Source: Lunatimonas lonarensis
GTDB taxonomy: Bacteria > Bacteroidota > Bacteroidia > Cytophagales > Cyclobacteriaceae
Direction of reading: 5' to 3'
DNA: 64,000 bases
NCBI RefSeq assembly: GCF_000390185.1
Contig: NZ_AQHR01000088.1
Location: forward strand, 62,001-126,000
Part shown: positions 18,236-28,400 of the stretch, piece by piece
How the letters are laid out: each line of letters opens with the position of its first letter
Position numbering within the stretch: the stretch's first letter is position 1
Notes under the pieces: model-generated
What the model saw: only the letters and a program-made list of their open reading frames with translations
The model's database searches: none
What the model was told of the DNA's origin: nothing
Translations under genes and position numbers: made by a program

Positions 18236-19066
18236 ATGATAAAACCCTATTGTTTTGCCGGAGACACTATCATGGATTCCCAACGGGCAAGTTTACACCC
18301 CCTGGATATTGGGTTAATACGGGGCTATGCCATTTTTGACTTTTTCCGGACCGTCCGGGGCAGCGCACTTTTTTTGGAAGACTACCTTACCCGGTTTATA
18401 AATTCAGCGCGGAAAGCACGGCTTCCGCTTTCCTATGATAGGGATTCCTTGAGAAAGATTATCGAAGAGTTAATCCAAAAAAATAGCCTAGAGGAAGGTG
18501 GGATCCGCATGGTACTATCGGGAGGGATTTCGGAAAATTTCTTCACGCCCTCAAAAGGTCCCCTTTTTATTTTTTGCGAATCCCTCAAACTTCCAGGGGC
18601 CGAAAAATACCAACAGGGAGTTCAGTTAGCAAGTGTAGACTACGTTAGACCTATCGCAGAGATCAAAACCACAAACTATACCCTCCCCTGTCTATTGAGT
18701 ACCGAATGGGCAGCCAATGGCATAGAGGATGTTCTTTACCACCACCAAGGTATTGTCTCGGAGAGCTCGCGCAGCAATGTCTTTATTGTTAAAAAAGGCG
18801 TAATAAGCACACCCGGCAAACACATCCTAAAAGGCATCACCAGGCAAAAAGTAATGGATTTAGCACCTTATGTACTTGTTCGCGATATCACGCTCGATGA
18901 AGTAATGCAGGCAGACGAACTGTTCATGACCAGCACGACGAAGCGGATCCTTCCCATCACTTCCGTTGATCAGACCATCATTGGAAGGGGGGTACCCGGA
19001 CCGGTTACGCAGGATTTACTGCGAAAATTTGAACGCTTCGAAGCCTCCACCGTAGCGGCCACTTAA
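18236..19066 (+). CDS. Class IV aminotransferase (branched-chain or D-amino-acid type, or ADC lyase-like)
   Basis: PLP enzyme of fold type IV, 276 residues, cytoplasmic. The N-terminus (GLIRGYAIFDFFRTVRG) is the family's cofactor-phosphate/strand region; the Schiff-base Lys is in AEIKTTNYTLP (about residue 139), and the conserved Glu-Ser-Asn block appears as VSESSRSNVFIV, followed by ILKGITRQKVMDLA and DELFMTSTTKRILPI. Substrate class (branched-chain amino acid, D-alanine or aminodeoxychorismate) cannot be settled from sequence. The last 4 bp overlap the convergent class V gene. Confidence 0.88.
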   Translation: MIKPYCFAGDTIMDSQRASLHPLDIGLIRGYAIFDFFRTVRGSALFLEDYLTRFINSARKARLPLSYDRDSLRKIIEELIQKNSLEEGGIRMVLSGGISENFFTPSKGPLFIFCESLKLPGAEKYQQGVQLASVDYVRPIAEIKTTNYTLPCLLSTEWAANGIEDVLYHHQGIVSESSRSNVFIVKKGVISTPGKHILKGITRQKVMDLAPYVLVRDITLDEVMQADELFMTSTTKRILPITSVDQTIIGRGVPGPVTQDLLRKFERFEASTVAAT

Positions 19067-20400
19067 GCTCCTTTACCTCCCATGTCAAAGTTGGCGTTTT
19101 CTGCCGCCAGTATCGACAAAGCTTTTACAAATCTGTCCAAGTCGGATAAACTGGTATAAATGTGAGGGGAAACCCGCACACAATCCAGATTTCGATAAGG
19201 AATGGCAACCGTGTGGATCTGAAATCTGGACATTAAACTATTTTCCAGCTCTTTTGGAGACATACCCGCCACAGAAACGCCTGCGATCGCACAGCTATAC
19301 GGCGCTTTTAAAGAGGCGTGTAACTTTACCCCCGGAATTTCCAATGCCTTCTCTGCCCAGTAATTTTTCAAATACCTTACCCTCTCCTCTTTCCGTTTTG
19401 CGCCAATCGCATTATGGAAATTCAACGCCTCACCTATACCCTGTTCGATCGGAAAACTCCTGGTTCCGATACTTTCAAACTTACGGATATTGCCGCTTTG
19501 CGGATCTCCATTACTTAACAGAGGCCATACCTTGCTTATCTTTTCCTTCTTGATCCACAGCATACCGCTTCCAATCGGGGCCGAAAGGTATTTATGAAGG
19601 GAGGTTCCAAAATAGTCCCCTTCCAATTCCGGGATTTTGAAATCGAGTAGACCAAACGAATGGGCTCCATCCACAATTACCTCTATCCCGCGCTCATGAG
19701 CCATCTGACAGATTTTCTTAACCGGCATTATCTGCCCAATCCAATTTATAACATGGGTTACGTGGATGATTTTGGTTTTCTCCGTGATCGCTTCCCTATA
19801 GGCCTGCACGATCATGTCATCGTCTTCGATAGGAAAATCGAAACTCAATTGCTTATATACAATACCTTCCCGTTTGGCACGCTGATGCCAGGCGTGCATC
19901 ATGTTACCATAGTCAAAATAACAGCCGATAACCTCATCTCCTCGATTTAGATCCAAGCCAAAAATAATGGAGTTCAATGCTTCCGTGGCATTGCGGTTGA
20001 TAGCGATTTCCTCCGGGTCTGCGCCACCCAGGAGGGCCAATTTCTCTCGTAGGGGCTCCCTTCCCTGGTCCAGAATTTTCCACATGTAGTAGGAAGGACC
20101 TTGATTTGATAATTGACCATATCGCTCCACTGCCTGCTGCACTACCAAGGGCGAAGGAGAAACCCCTCCGTTATTCAGGTTGAGTACCGGCGCGGAACTG
20201 GCCGTGTAGCCTTGCTGTATAACTGACCAATAATCTTCGTCATAGGCCAAATCAGCTGGCGCAATCCCGGAATATTTCGCAGCGAGATCGTCAAAAACCG
20301 ATCCATACGTCTGATTAAAGATACTTTGTGCAGAAAATGCACCTCCTGCCAAAATCGTGGCACGCCTAAGAAACGATCGTCTGCTGGGTTTCAAGCTCAT
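19063..20400 (-). CDS. Class V aminotransferase-like PLP enzyme with Tat signal
   Basis: A 445-residue enzyme of the isopenicillin-N epimerase/cysteine desulfurase-like group. It begins with a twin-arginine signal (SRRSFLRRATILAGGAF), suggesting export of the folded, PLP-loaded protein. PLP motifs: INRNATEALNSIIFGL, HVTHVINWIGQIMPV, VIVDGAHSFGLLD and the Lys in GTSLHKYLSAPIGSG. The first frame start is TTG at 20406; the ATG at 20400 gives MSLKPSRRSF. Exact substrate unknown. The 3' end overlaps the class IV aminotransferase gene by 4 bp, convergent. Confidence 0.88.
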   Translation of the reverse strand: MSLKPSRRSFLRRATILAGGAFSAQSIFNQTYGSVFDDLAAKYSGIAPADLAYDEDYWSVIQQGYTASSAPVLNLNNGGVSPSPLVVQQAVERYGQLSNQGPSYYMWKILDQGREPLREKLALLGGADPEEIAINRNATEALNSIIFGLDLNRGDEVIGCYFDYGNMMHAWHQRAKREGIVYKQLSFDFPIEDDDMIVQAYREAITEKTKIIHVTHVINWIGQIMPVKKICQMAHERGIEVIVDGAHSFGLLDFKIPELEGDYFGTSLHKYLSAPIGSGMLWIKKEKISKVWPLLSNGDPQSGNIRKFESIGTRSFPIEQGIGEALNFHNAIGAKRKEERVRYLKNYWAEKALEIPGVKLHASLKAPYSCAIAGVSVAGMSPKELENSLMSRFQIHTVAIPYRNLDCVRVSPHIYTSLSDLDRFVKALSILAAENANFDMGGKGA

Positions 20401-20622
20401 AGTCAAGGAATTAAATTAGTGGTTAATGGCTAAAATTAAGTCAAAACCCCCACGCAACCAACAAATACCCAAATAATAGTTGCGGTAGATTTTTACAAAC
20501 GATAGACTTTTAGGGTGTAGCTTGAAAATTAGGTACACGACAAAACAGTAGCCCTCTAAAGATGTAATAAGGTATAGAAAAAGATAGGAACGGAAGGTAG
20601 TACATGCGCTCAACCAATCAAT

Positions 20623-21663
20623 TTACTGGCACCCATGGGCTTCCAGTCTTTCGTTCATAAGATAAAACCAAAGTGGCGGGAGCAGGGCCAACAGCATACT
20701 GCCTGGATATCCGGTACGCAACTGCGGGCTTTCGTCCAGATGCCGAAGGATCTGATACTTCCTCGAAGCGAGGTAATGGTGGTCAGAATGCCGGGTCAGT
20801 TCAAAGAGGACAATTCGTCCCATTTCATGATCTGAGTTCCAGGAGTGCTTTGCGCGTACGCGTTCCGGTTTCCCATTGGCCAGGACAGCCCTTCGAAGTC
20901 CATAGTGCTCTATGTAATTGATCGTCTCCAAAAGTAATACGCCAATTAGTGCAACAGATATGGCGTACGGGATCATCCCCCAACCAAAAAACCAACCTAC
21001 CGCCAGCAAATACGAAGCCTGATAGACTGTAAACCGAATCATTCCGTTATTCCAGGAAAAGAAGGACTTGCCTTTCTTTGCCAGTCGCATTCGCTCCAAT
21101 CTCCACGCATTCCGATACTGCCCCGTAATCGAACGGATAAAAAACGCATATACTGATTCGTTTTTACGAGCGGATGCCGGATCCTCATCTGTACCTACTG
21201 CTTTGTGATGGCCACGGTTATGCTCAATAAAAAAGTGTTGGTAAAGCACAGGTAACAAGCCTGCTTTGGCCAGTAACTGCTCCCACTTAGACGCTCTGTG
21301 ACCAAGCTCATGTGACACATTGATACCCAACGCCCCTAAAACCACCCCCAAACTCAACGTGAGGCCAATCCGCTCAAACAGTCCCAACTCAGCACTACTT
21401 ATGCGCTGAAAATAGGCATACAATAGTATAAAACAGATAAAAGGACACAGGTAGAGCAGCCAGTCGAAAAAACGGTTGGCCACCCGCCTTTTTTCCTCCT
21501 CATCCGAATAATTGGCACTGGAAAAAGGCAGGATCAGATCCAATAGCGGAAATACCCCGAATGCCAAAATAACGGTAGCCCACGACCACCACCCAACCCA
21601 CTGTATAGCGAGAAAGGCGGAAACTGGAATACTGTAGGCAATAAGGTATTTTAGGTCTTTCAT
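20623..21663 (-). CDS. alkB: AlkB-like membrane di-iron alkane or fatty-acyl monooxygenase
   Basis: Integral-membrane non-heme di-iron hydroxylase. The 346-residue protein has several helices and the histidine boxes SHELGH, EHNRGHHKAVG and LTRHSDHHYLASRKY, plus the AlkB-type NYIEHYGLRR motif. I chose the ATG at 21663 (MKDLKYLIAYSIP), where the first helix begins; the frame is open a further 33 codons, with an unlikely soluble extension. It is shorter than classical AlkB (about 400). No rubredoxin or reductase gene is adjacent, so the electron donor is unknown and the substrate could be something other than an alkane. Confidence 0.88.
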   Translation of the reverse strand: MKDLKYLIAYSIPVSAFLAIQWVGWWSWATVILAFGVFPLLDLILPFSSANYSDEEEKRRVANRFFDWLLYLCPFICFILLYAYFQRISSAELGLFERIGLTLSLGVVLGALGINVSHELGHRASKWEQLLAKAGLLPVLYQHFFIEHNRGHHKAVGTDEDPASARKNESVYAFFIRSITGQYRNAWRLERMRLAKKGKSFFSWNNGMIRFTVYQASYLLAVGWFFGWGMIPYAISVALIGVLLLETINYIEHYGLRRAVLANGKPERVRAKHSWNSDHEMGRIVLFELTRHSDHHYLASRKYQILRHLDESPQLRTGYPGSMLLALLPPLWFYLMNERLEAHGCQ

Positions 21664-21878
21664 AAAGATTCGACTTGGTTTCCTTTTGTCCCTAATCACG
21701 ATAATCAGGCCTTCCTCTATGAGATCCTCAGGGCACTTTGTAAGCCACAAACATTCGACCAACAGTCCTAGGCACCCTGGACATCAATCGTCTATGACGG
21801 CCAGAGGAATGGATTGATGCTAGTCGAAATATACGAAAAAAGAAACTAAAAAATATGACAAAAACGGGATGCATGCCC

Positions 21879-21942
21879 AAAAAAAACCTTCACCTAGGAG
21901 GGATCCCCTAGACTTCACTCCAGAGAGTCAGATAGGTGAAGG
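21879..21942 (-). terminator. Strong terminator of the kinase-ABC-DUF3299 operon
   Basis: Ten-bp stem CCTTCACCTA (21887-21896) with TAGGTGAAGG (21933-21942), containing an inner CTAGG/CCTAG pairing, followed on the minus strand by eight T (21886-21879). It lies 14 bp past the DUF3299-like gene's stop. Confidence 0.85.
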
Positions 21943-21956
21943 CACAATAAACCCAA

Positions 21957-22394
21957 TTAGTTGAGTAGTTGGGCGTTTGTCAGTATATACATGAGCTTCT
22001 CTGGATCCTTATCGTTCAGGGTGAGGGTACCGCGCACACGCACCCGCTTGGAAGTGTAGGTAATGGGTGTCTTCAGCATTACCTCCATCACCGTTTCAGG
22101 CCCGCCGGAGCCACAAAAGAAACACTCCGCCAAAGGCAATGAGGATAGAATAATGTGTTCAGGCTTAAACATACCCTCAAATGGGATGATATAGCCATCC
22201 GCCTCTACGACGGTACCCTCTATTTTTTTGATTTTTGGCCCAAACACCGGCAGATATAGTTCTCCCCATTCATCCTGTCCTATTTTGTAGGTCACCTCGG
22301 AGAGATCCTTCCACACGGATTCCTGTGCGTGAAGAGTAGTACTACTAATTAAGATAGCAACAAAGAACAGCAGCGAATACTTCATTTTTGTCAT
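21957..22394 (-). CDS. DUF3299-like exported protein
   Basis: A 145-residue periplasmic protein with signal peptide (to about LHAQES). The core GYIIPFEGMFKPEHIILSSL and VRVRGTLTLNDKDPEKLMY resembles DUF3299, a small OB-like family often encoded with ABC transporters. The usual proline-rich loop is replaced by ECFFCGSGGPETVMEVML, whose CxxC could bind a metal ion. It is the last gene of the operon, 10 bp after the permease. From memory, DUF3299 proteins accompany the zinc-regulated Zrg ABC system of Vibrio cholerae; a role in metal uptake is therefore plausible but unproven. Confidence 0.7.
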   Translation of the reverse strand: MTKMKYSLLFFVAILISSTTLHAQESVWKDLSEVTYKIGQDEWGELYLPVFGPKIKKIEGTVVEADGYIIPFEGMFKPEHIILSSLPLAECFFCGSGGPETVMEVMLKTPITYTSKRVRVRGTLTLNDKDPEKLMYILTNAQLLN

Positions 22395-22404
22395 ATATTT
22401 TCTT

Positions 22405-23625
22405 TTACTTAGTCAGTTGAGTGGCAATATCCGTTTTATACGCATTGTATGCAGGTATGAGCGAGGCGATTACCCCCACACCCAGCGCAAATACAACCAA
22501 ATACAGTTCTTCTTTCAGAAAAACCGCAGCACTTAGCGAAGAAAGGGCTCCCTGATCATAATTGGTAACCAAAAGGAGAAGAAAAAAGTGTCCGATCGCC
22601 AGGCCAACCAATGCTCCCAAAAATGTAAGTATTACGCCTTCTAACAAGACATGGACAAACAACTGCCCTTTTGAAGCACCAATCGCCCGCATCACAGCAA
22701 GGTCATATTTTCTCTCCTTCAACGAATTATACAACGCAATAAATATGCCGAGTCCGGAAATGCCGATGATGATAACTGCAAGCCCCTTTGCCAACATCAC
22801 ACCCACACCGAGCAATTCGAACAATCGGGAGATCTCAAAAGACGGCGACGCCGCTTGGAGCGAACTTCTACTGTTGATCATTCGGGGAAGTTGGACCGCA
22901 GCGATGGGGTTGCTGTATTTTACCAACAGAGACGTCACTTCCCTGTCTTCTTCGGTCTCTGGAAAGCCAGTCTTGGCCACAGGCTGGTGCATCAGGGCAT
23001 GGTCCTCCGGTTCATCATGGGTATACCAAACCGACTCAATACTCGTAAGGATAAGTTGGTCAACCACACTTCCCTTTCGCTCCAGGATTCCCTTAACTAC
23101 GTAGTCATGTTCATCGTGGTCATGGCTGGCAGAACCAATGCCATGGGATCCGATGAATGTATCTCCAAGCTTCAAATTTAATTTCTCAGCTACCGATGCA
23201 CCCAACACCACTTCAAAAGGCTCCTCCCAGGCTTGTCCTTCCTGAAAGGACACATCGTATAGCTCCAAATAGTCATGGTTGGTGCCTACGATCCTAAAAC
23301 CTTGGAAATTATCGCCCATCCCAAGGGGAATGACATTTTTTACCAAACGGTTTCTGGACACTGCTATGGCCTCCTTCATATCAATATTGCCCGTGGGGAA
23401 ATCAATATGATAGACAGATGAAAGAACCAACTGCAAGGGACTACCCTTTGCCCCAATGACCAGGTCAATGCCTACGGCGTCTTTGTTCATCTTGTTTTCG
23501 AACTGATCCTGCATAAGGAGCAGCACAGTGATGATCGCCAGACCCAAGGCTAAAAGTAGGATGTTTAACCCTGTATTCAGTGGCTTTGCCACCAGATATT
23601 TCCAACTTAGCTTCAGTAAATTCAT
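22405..23625 (-). CDS. MacB/FtsX-like ABC transporter permease
   Basis: A 406-residue membrane protein with the four-helix MacB/FtsX layout: TM1 near the N-terminus (NTGLNILLLALGLAIITVLL), a large periplasmic domain (about 45-270), then three C-terminal helices (GLAVIIIGISGLGIFIALYN, FLGALVGLAIGHFFLLLLV, LVVFALGVGVIASLIPAYNA). The coupling motif before TM2 is LKERKYDLAVMRAIGAS. The periplasmic domain has a His/Asp-rich loop, GSASHDHDEHDYV, which could bind zinc or another metal. Its ATG lies 2 bp after the stop of the ATPase gene. Confidence 0.88.
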   Translation of the reverse strand: MNLLKLSWKYLVAKPLNTGLNILLLALGLAIITVLLLMQDQFENKMNKDAVGIDLVIGAKGSPLQLVLSSVYHIDFPTGNIDMKEAIAVSRNRLVKNVIPLGMGDNFQGFRIVGTNHDYLELYDVSFQEGQAWEEPFEVVLGASVAEKLNLKLGDTFIGSHGIGSASHDHDEHDYVVKGILERKGSVVDQLILTSIESVWYTHDEPEDHALMHQPVAKTGFPETEEDREVTSLLVKYSNPIAAVQLPRMINSRSSLQAASPSFEISRLFELLGVGVMLAKGLAVIIIGISGLGIFIALYNSLKERKYDLAVMRAIGASKGQLFVHVLLEGVILTFLGALVGLAIGHFFLLLLVTNYDQGALSSLSAAVFLKEELYLVVFALGVGVIASLIPAYNAYKTDIATQLTK

Positions 23626-23627
23626 GT

Positions 23628-24263
23628 CTACAGATCTCCGATGGTCAGGTGGTTCGCTATATGGTTTTTTACCCGTTGATCGTGGGTTACTACGACGAGT
23701 GCGGCTCCCAGTCGCTTTGCTTGACTTTTTAAAAGACGGATAACAGCCTCCGCGTTGTCATCGTCCAAACTGGCGGTGGGTTCATCTGCCAAAATCAGCT
23801 TCGGCTCATTGGCCAGTGCCCGGGCTATGGAAACACGCTGGGCTTCTCCTTCGCTTAGCGTAGTCACCTTAGACTGCTTTTTGTGAACGATCCCCAACTC
23901 CTCTAGATTCTTTTCAATTAAGACTCTCTTGTTTTTGCCTGCAAAGTAATTTGCCACCTCCAGGTTTTCCAGCACAGTCAAGGCCGAGAGTAGGTGAGGT
24001 TTTTGAAAAACGATCCCAATGTTTTTACCCCGAAACTTATCCAGGGAATTCCCTTGAAGGGTGTAAAGAGATGTGCCATTCACCTTTACCTCTCCTTTTT
24101 GTGGCTTAAGCAGGCCTCCGAGAATATTAAGCAGCGTGGTTTTCCCGGAGCCCGATTTCCCCAGAACCAAAAGCTCGTCTCCTGCGACCAGTTGTATGTC
24201 CGGAAGCTGGAAAGATACGGTAGGGTTGTAGGCAAAGGATAATTGTGTGGCTTGTAAGATCAT
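23628..24263 (-). CDS. ABC transporter ATPase, LolD/MacB type
   Basis: A 211-residue cytoplasmic ATPase partnering the permease. Walker A LGKSGSGKTTLLNILG, Q-loop FQKPHLLSALTV, signature LSEGEAQRVSIARALA, Walker B KLILADEPTASLDDD and the H-loop VVVTHDQR are all intact. The first frame start is TTG at 24269; ATG at 24263 (MILQATQLSFAY) fits the family. It sits 8 bp downstream of the receiver-kinase gene, so all belong to one transcript. Confidence 0.93.
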   Translation of the reverse strand: MILQATQLSFAYNPTVSFQLPDIQLVAGDELLVLGKSGSGKTTLLNILGGLLKPQKGEVKVNGTSLYTLQGNSLDKFRGKNIGIVFQKPHLLSALTVLENLEVANYFAGKNKRVLIEKNLEELGIVHKKQSKVTTLSEGEAQRVSIARALANEPKLILADEPTASLDDDNAEAVIRLLKSQAKRLGAALVVVTHDQRVKNHIANHLTIGDL

Positions 24264-24271
24264 ATTCAATA

Positions 24272-25447
24272 TTACTTAATCGGAATTTCCAAGAAAAAAG
24301 TTGTCCCTACCGACACCTTTGATTCAAAGGAAATCTTTCCACCGATTACCTCAATGCATTTTTTGACGATAGATAGTCCCAAACCGGATCCCTCTCGGAG
24401 TCCCACATTCTTGCCCCTAAAAAACCGATCAAACAACTGGGCCTGTTCGGATTCGGGTATACCAATGCCATAGTCTTTAATCTCCGCTTTCAACAAACTA
24501 TCCTCCACCCAAACCTTGAATTGGACCAGCCCACCATCCTTGGAATACTTTACAGCATTGGCCAGAAGATTTTCAAGGATTTGGTATAATAAGTCCATAT
24601 CTGAGGTAATCATTTTGGGCAGCTTATCAAATGTGGTCTCAATTTTGACCTCGTTGTCAATGCCCGCCTTTACCATATCGACCACATCCTTCAAGAACGA
24701 AGCTGTGTAGATTTTTACCGGCTTATAGTTCATCTTATCGGCATCCGCCTTTCCAAAAAACAGTACACTGGTAAGTAAACTGTTTAAGCTTCGCACCGAG
24801 TTCTCTATTTTGGTCGCGTGTTTACTGATCTTCGCTTTGAAGGGATGGTCTTTTTCCGCATACATCTGAAGAAGCTGCGCAGAGCTTAGGATAGAGGTAA
24901 GGGGAGTCTTGAAGCCGTGTGACACATTCTGCACGATTCGAGATTTTAGCTCACTAAGCTCCCTTTCTTTCTCGAGGGCCTTTTGGAGTTCCTTGTTCGC
25001 TTCGTTGAGGTCCGCTGTACGCTGTTTTACCTTCTCCTCCAGCTCATTGTTCAGATTCTGCAGTTCCTTCTCCTTACGATCCTTGAAAATGGCAAGCTCA
25101 ATTACCATGTTCAGCTCCCTGATATTGAACGGCTTGATAACGTAGGCACTGGGATTGGTTACGGCTACTTTTTGAAGCGTCTCTGTATCCGAACTGGCCG
25201 TCAAATACACAACCGGAATGCTGTAACGCTCGTTGATTATTTCCGTCGTCTTGATGCCATCCAGTTTGCCGGACAGGTTAATGTCCATCATGACGATATC
25301 CGCTTTTGTGTTTTCCAAGATTTCCAATGCCATCTCGCCAGAGTCGGCCATGCCGATGATCTCGTGATGATTCTTTTCCAACGCCTTCTTTAAAAGTAAG
25401 GCCGAAACCGTATCGTCTTCGGTAATTAAGATTTTCAGTGAAAACAT
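24272..25447 (-). CDS. Receiver-histidine kinase hybrid (REC-coiled coil-HisKA-HATPase)
   Basis: A 391-residue soluble protein. Residues 1-120 are a receiver: ITEDD acidic pair, phospho-Asp in IVMMDINLSGKLDGI, Thr in VVYLTASSD, Lys in AYVIKPF. A long coiled coil (about 125-165) leads to HisKA, with the H-box VQNVSHGFKTPLTSIL. The residue after the His is Gly instead of the usual Glu/Asp, which may alter kinase or phosphatase activity. HATPase motifs are normal: ENLLANAVKYS, DYGIGIPES and GSGLGLSIVKK. It lies between the large sensor kinase (39 bp upstream) and the ABC genes. Confidence 0.88.
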   Translation of the reverse strand: MFSLKILITEDDTVSALLLKKALEKNHHEIIGMADSGEMALEILENTKADIVMMDINLSGKLDGIKTTEIINERYSIPVVYLTASSDTETLQKVAVTNPSAYVIKPFNIRELNMVIELAIFKDRKEKELQNLNNELEEKVKQRTADLNEANKELQKALEKERELSELKSRIVQNVSHGFKTPLTSILSSAQLLQMYAEKDHPFKAKISKHATKIENSVRSLNSLLTSVLFFGKADADKMNYKPVKIYTASFLKDVVDMVKAGIDNEVKIETTFDKLPKMITSDMDLLYQILENLLANAVKYSKDGGLVQFKVWVEDSLLKAEIKDYGIGIPESEQAQLFDRFFRGKNVGLREGSGLGLSIVKKCIEVIGGKISFESKVSVGTTFFLEIPIK

Positions 25448-25486
25448 GGACGTAAAATTAGCGATTATTATTGATTACGTAAATGG

Positions 25487-28400
25487 TTAACTACTCAGCG
25501 GCACCTCTATTTCAACCGTGGTTCCGACACCCTTTTCACTCGTAATGGAAATTTTACCCGACAGCTGATCCAACAAGTGCTTTGTGATGGCAAGGCCAAC
25601 CCCCGACCCTTCGTACTTCCGGTCATACCCTTTGCTCTCTTGGTCAAATGGAATGAACAATTTATCCAGGTACTCGCCACTTATGCCTACACCCTGATCA
25701 ATTACCTTCAAGAGCAGCTTTTCATCCTCCCTACCCAGCCAGACGGTGATCATCCCTTTCTCGGAGTATTTGACAGCATTGCTCACCACGTGATTGACGA
25801 TCATCTCAATGAAAGAGCAGGGGATTTTTGCGGTAAATGGGCGGATGCCATATTTTGTCGAAAGCAACACACCCTTTTTAAAAGCACTTGCCTTATGAGG
25901 CAAAATAACCTTGGACAGAAACTCGTCAACGTTTACTTCTTGGTAATCGATATTTTTCGAGTCTGACTGAATCTTTGACAGGTCCAAGATCGCGTTGATT
26001 GTGTGTAAAAGGCGGTCTCCACTTTCTTTGATGATGTTTACCTGCTCCAAAACGGCCGGGTTACCACGTTGGGTGAGTAATATGTTTTCCGCACTTCCCA
26101 AAATACCATTCAACGGCGTCTTGATCTCATGGCTCATGTTGGACAATATACTACTTTTTAGCCTACTAACCTCCTCCGCTCTCTCTTTCGCCAGACGTAG
26201 ACTTCGCTGATACTCCTTTTTCTGGGTAATGTCTTTGATGATATTGAGAAAGAAGGGCTTGCCTTCGTAATCAACCGCCATACGGGTGATGAACACTTCC
26301 ACCTCCCGTTCACCGGCTTTGAAGGGCATCTTCATTTCGATTGTCACCCCATTTGCTTTGTCTATCCCTTTGGTTACTTGCTCTCTATTTTTGGCATAAT
26401 ATCCCGGATCGGTAAAAAGATAGGTTAACCCATGTTCAATGAGTGCAGCCTCCTCCACGCCAGCCATGCGGCAAAGCGCAGGGTTGGCTGCGATAACCCT
26501 ACCGCCTATTACCGATAGCATCAGCCCATCCTCCGAACTGTTCCAAACGTTTTTGAACTGATCTTCGGTCTTCTGGATTTCCTTTTTCTTTTCATTCAAA
26601 TCGCTTTTTAATACGCCCTGATACTTGTGCTGGACAAACAGAAAATTGATTAGAATGCCGAGGCCCACAAAAACCAACACTACTATTCCGATAAACCAGC
26701 CCTGCAAGTAATAGGGATAGTTGACCCGAAAGGGCTCCCCATATACGATATCCGACTCTAACTGCCCTCCCAGGCTGGATTTAAGCATCAACTGGTAATC
26801 TCCAGGCGGCAAATTATTCAAAAACAGCTTATTGTCCCTAGGGTTTTCAACGGTCTTCCAATCATCGTGTAGCCCCTTCAGTCGATAAGACAACAGGAGT
26901 CGGGGCCAAGACACAAAGCTTACCGCTCTGTATTCAACTTGAACATTATTGTAGGCATAGGGGATATTTGTCGGAGAAGCCGAAACAAAGTAATCCGAAA
27001 TCACATTGATCCGCTCGAGATAGGTCTTGGGAGGAGTCCGACGGACATAATCTTCTTCCGGCACATATACCGATACCCCATTTTGAGTACCAATAAACAC
27101 TCTACCTCCTGGCCCGATACAGAGTGCCCCTCTGTTCACCTCGTCGCCTATCAAGCCATTGCGTTCGGTAAAATGCCTTACCCCGTGGGGACCCAACTGA
27201 ATAACCCCCATGTTTGTGCCCAGCCAAAGTACTCCTGATTCATCCTGCCTGATTGAGTACATCGGAACATTGAAACTTAGCCCTTGGTAAATATAAGGCT
27301 TCAGGGAATCCCCTTCCACAAAAAAAAGTCCGTCCTCCGTTCCGATCAACAGGGTATCTGCCCTAGCCAAGTAATCGTAGCCGGAAATGCGGATATGCTC
27401 GGCACTTCTACTCTTCACGTGTTTGGGATTGGAGATACCATCGTTGTCCATGACAATCCATTTTCCCTTGAATTTGCCGATTTTACGGATAAAATTCCTC
27501 ATATTCTCCGCCTCTATAAATGGAAGGGCTGGCTCAAAATCGGATTCCAATCCCCCGGGACCCAACTTGGCACTGAAAACCTTATCGTTACAAACCACAT
27601 ACAACCTATCCCCTTCCGCCTCTACGTAACTCACGGGAATATCAACCGGTAGAGAATAATCCTTTAAAGTCAACGTCTGACGGTCCAATCGCTTTAATCC
27701 AGTCTGATACGTAGACAACCAAACACCGCCAAAGGCGTCGAGTGAAAAGTTCAACACTCTACCAAGAGTTGCCTGTGGTCCTGTCGTGAACATAAAGTCC
27801 TTTACCGCTTTGGTTCCCTGCCAAACCTGGATGCCGTTGTTATACCCCAAAACGTATTTGCCGGACCCAAGGGAAACGATTGCCGAAATATCCGTCTCCG
27901 GAAGTCCAACCGAACGGTCAAAATTCTGAAACCGCAGGCTTTCCAATAGGGCAACCCCCCTATACGTGCCAATCCAAATTTGGCCTTCTCTATCCACCAA
28001 ACAGGATTGGACGTTGACAACCTTCAATTCATCCATTACAGAAATACGGGTAATTCGTCCTGTTTTTCCAGTCCGTTTATACAGTTGCGAATTGTAAAAA
28101 AAATAGACATCAGCCCCATATTTCAGCAATCCCGATACATCTCTTATAGAGTTGATTACGTCAGAAAAACCCGAATATACCCTTTCCTCCACCTTCCAAA
28201 GATCTCTACCTCGGTATAGGCCATCATTTTCCAAGTAATAAAAATAGCCATCCGAGTCATTGTAAATAACCCGCACGATATTCAATTGGCGATCCCTGTA
28301 CTCCATGGAAACCCTAAAAAGCTCTCCATCCCTGATCCCATATACTCCATGTTCAAAAAGGAAAAAACAGGATTGATCCTCGGAAGCAAAAAAAGAGACA

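Noticed and set aside
20416-20613. 65-codon minus-strand frame downstream of alkB
   Set aside because: Starts at TTG in an AT-rich gap, no domain and no conserved start context.
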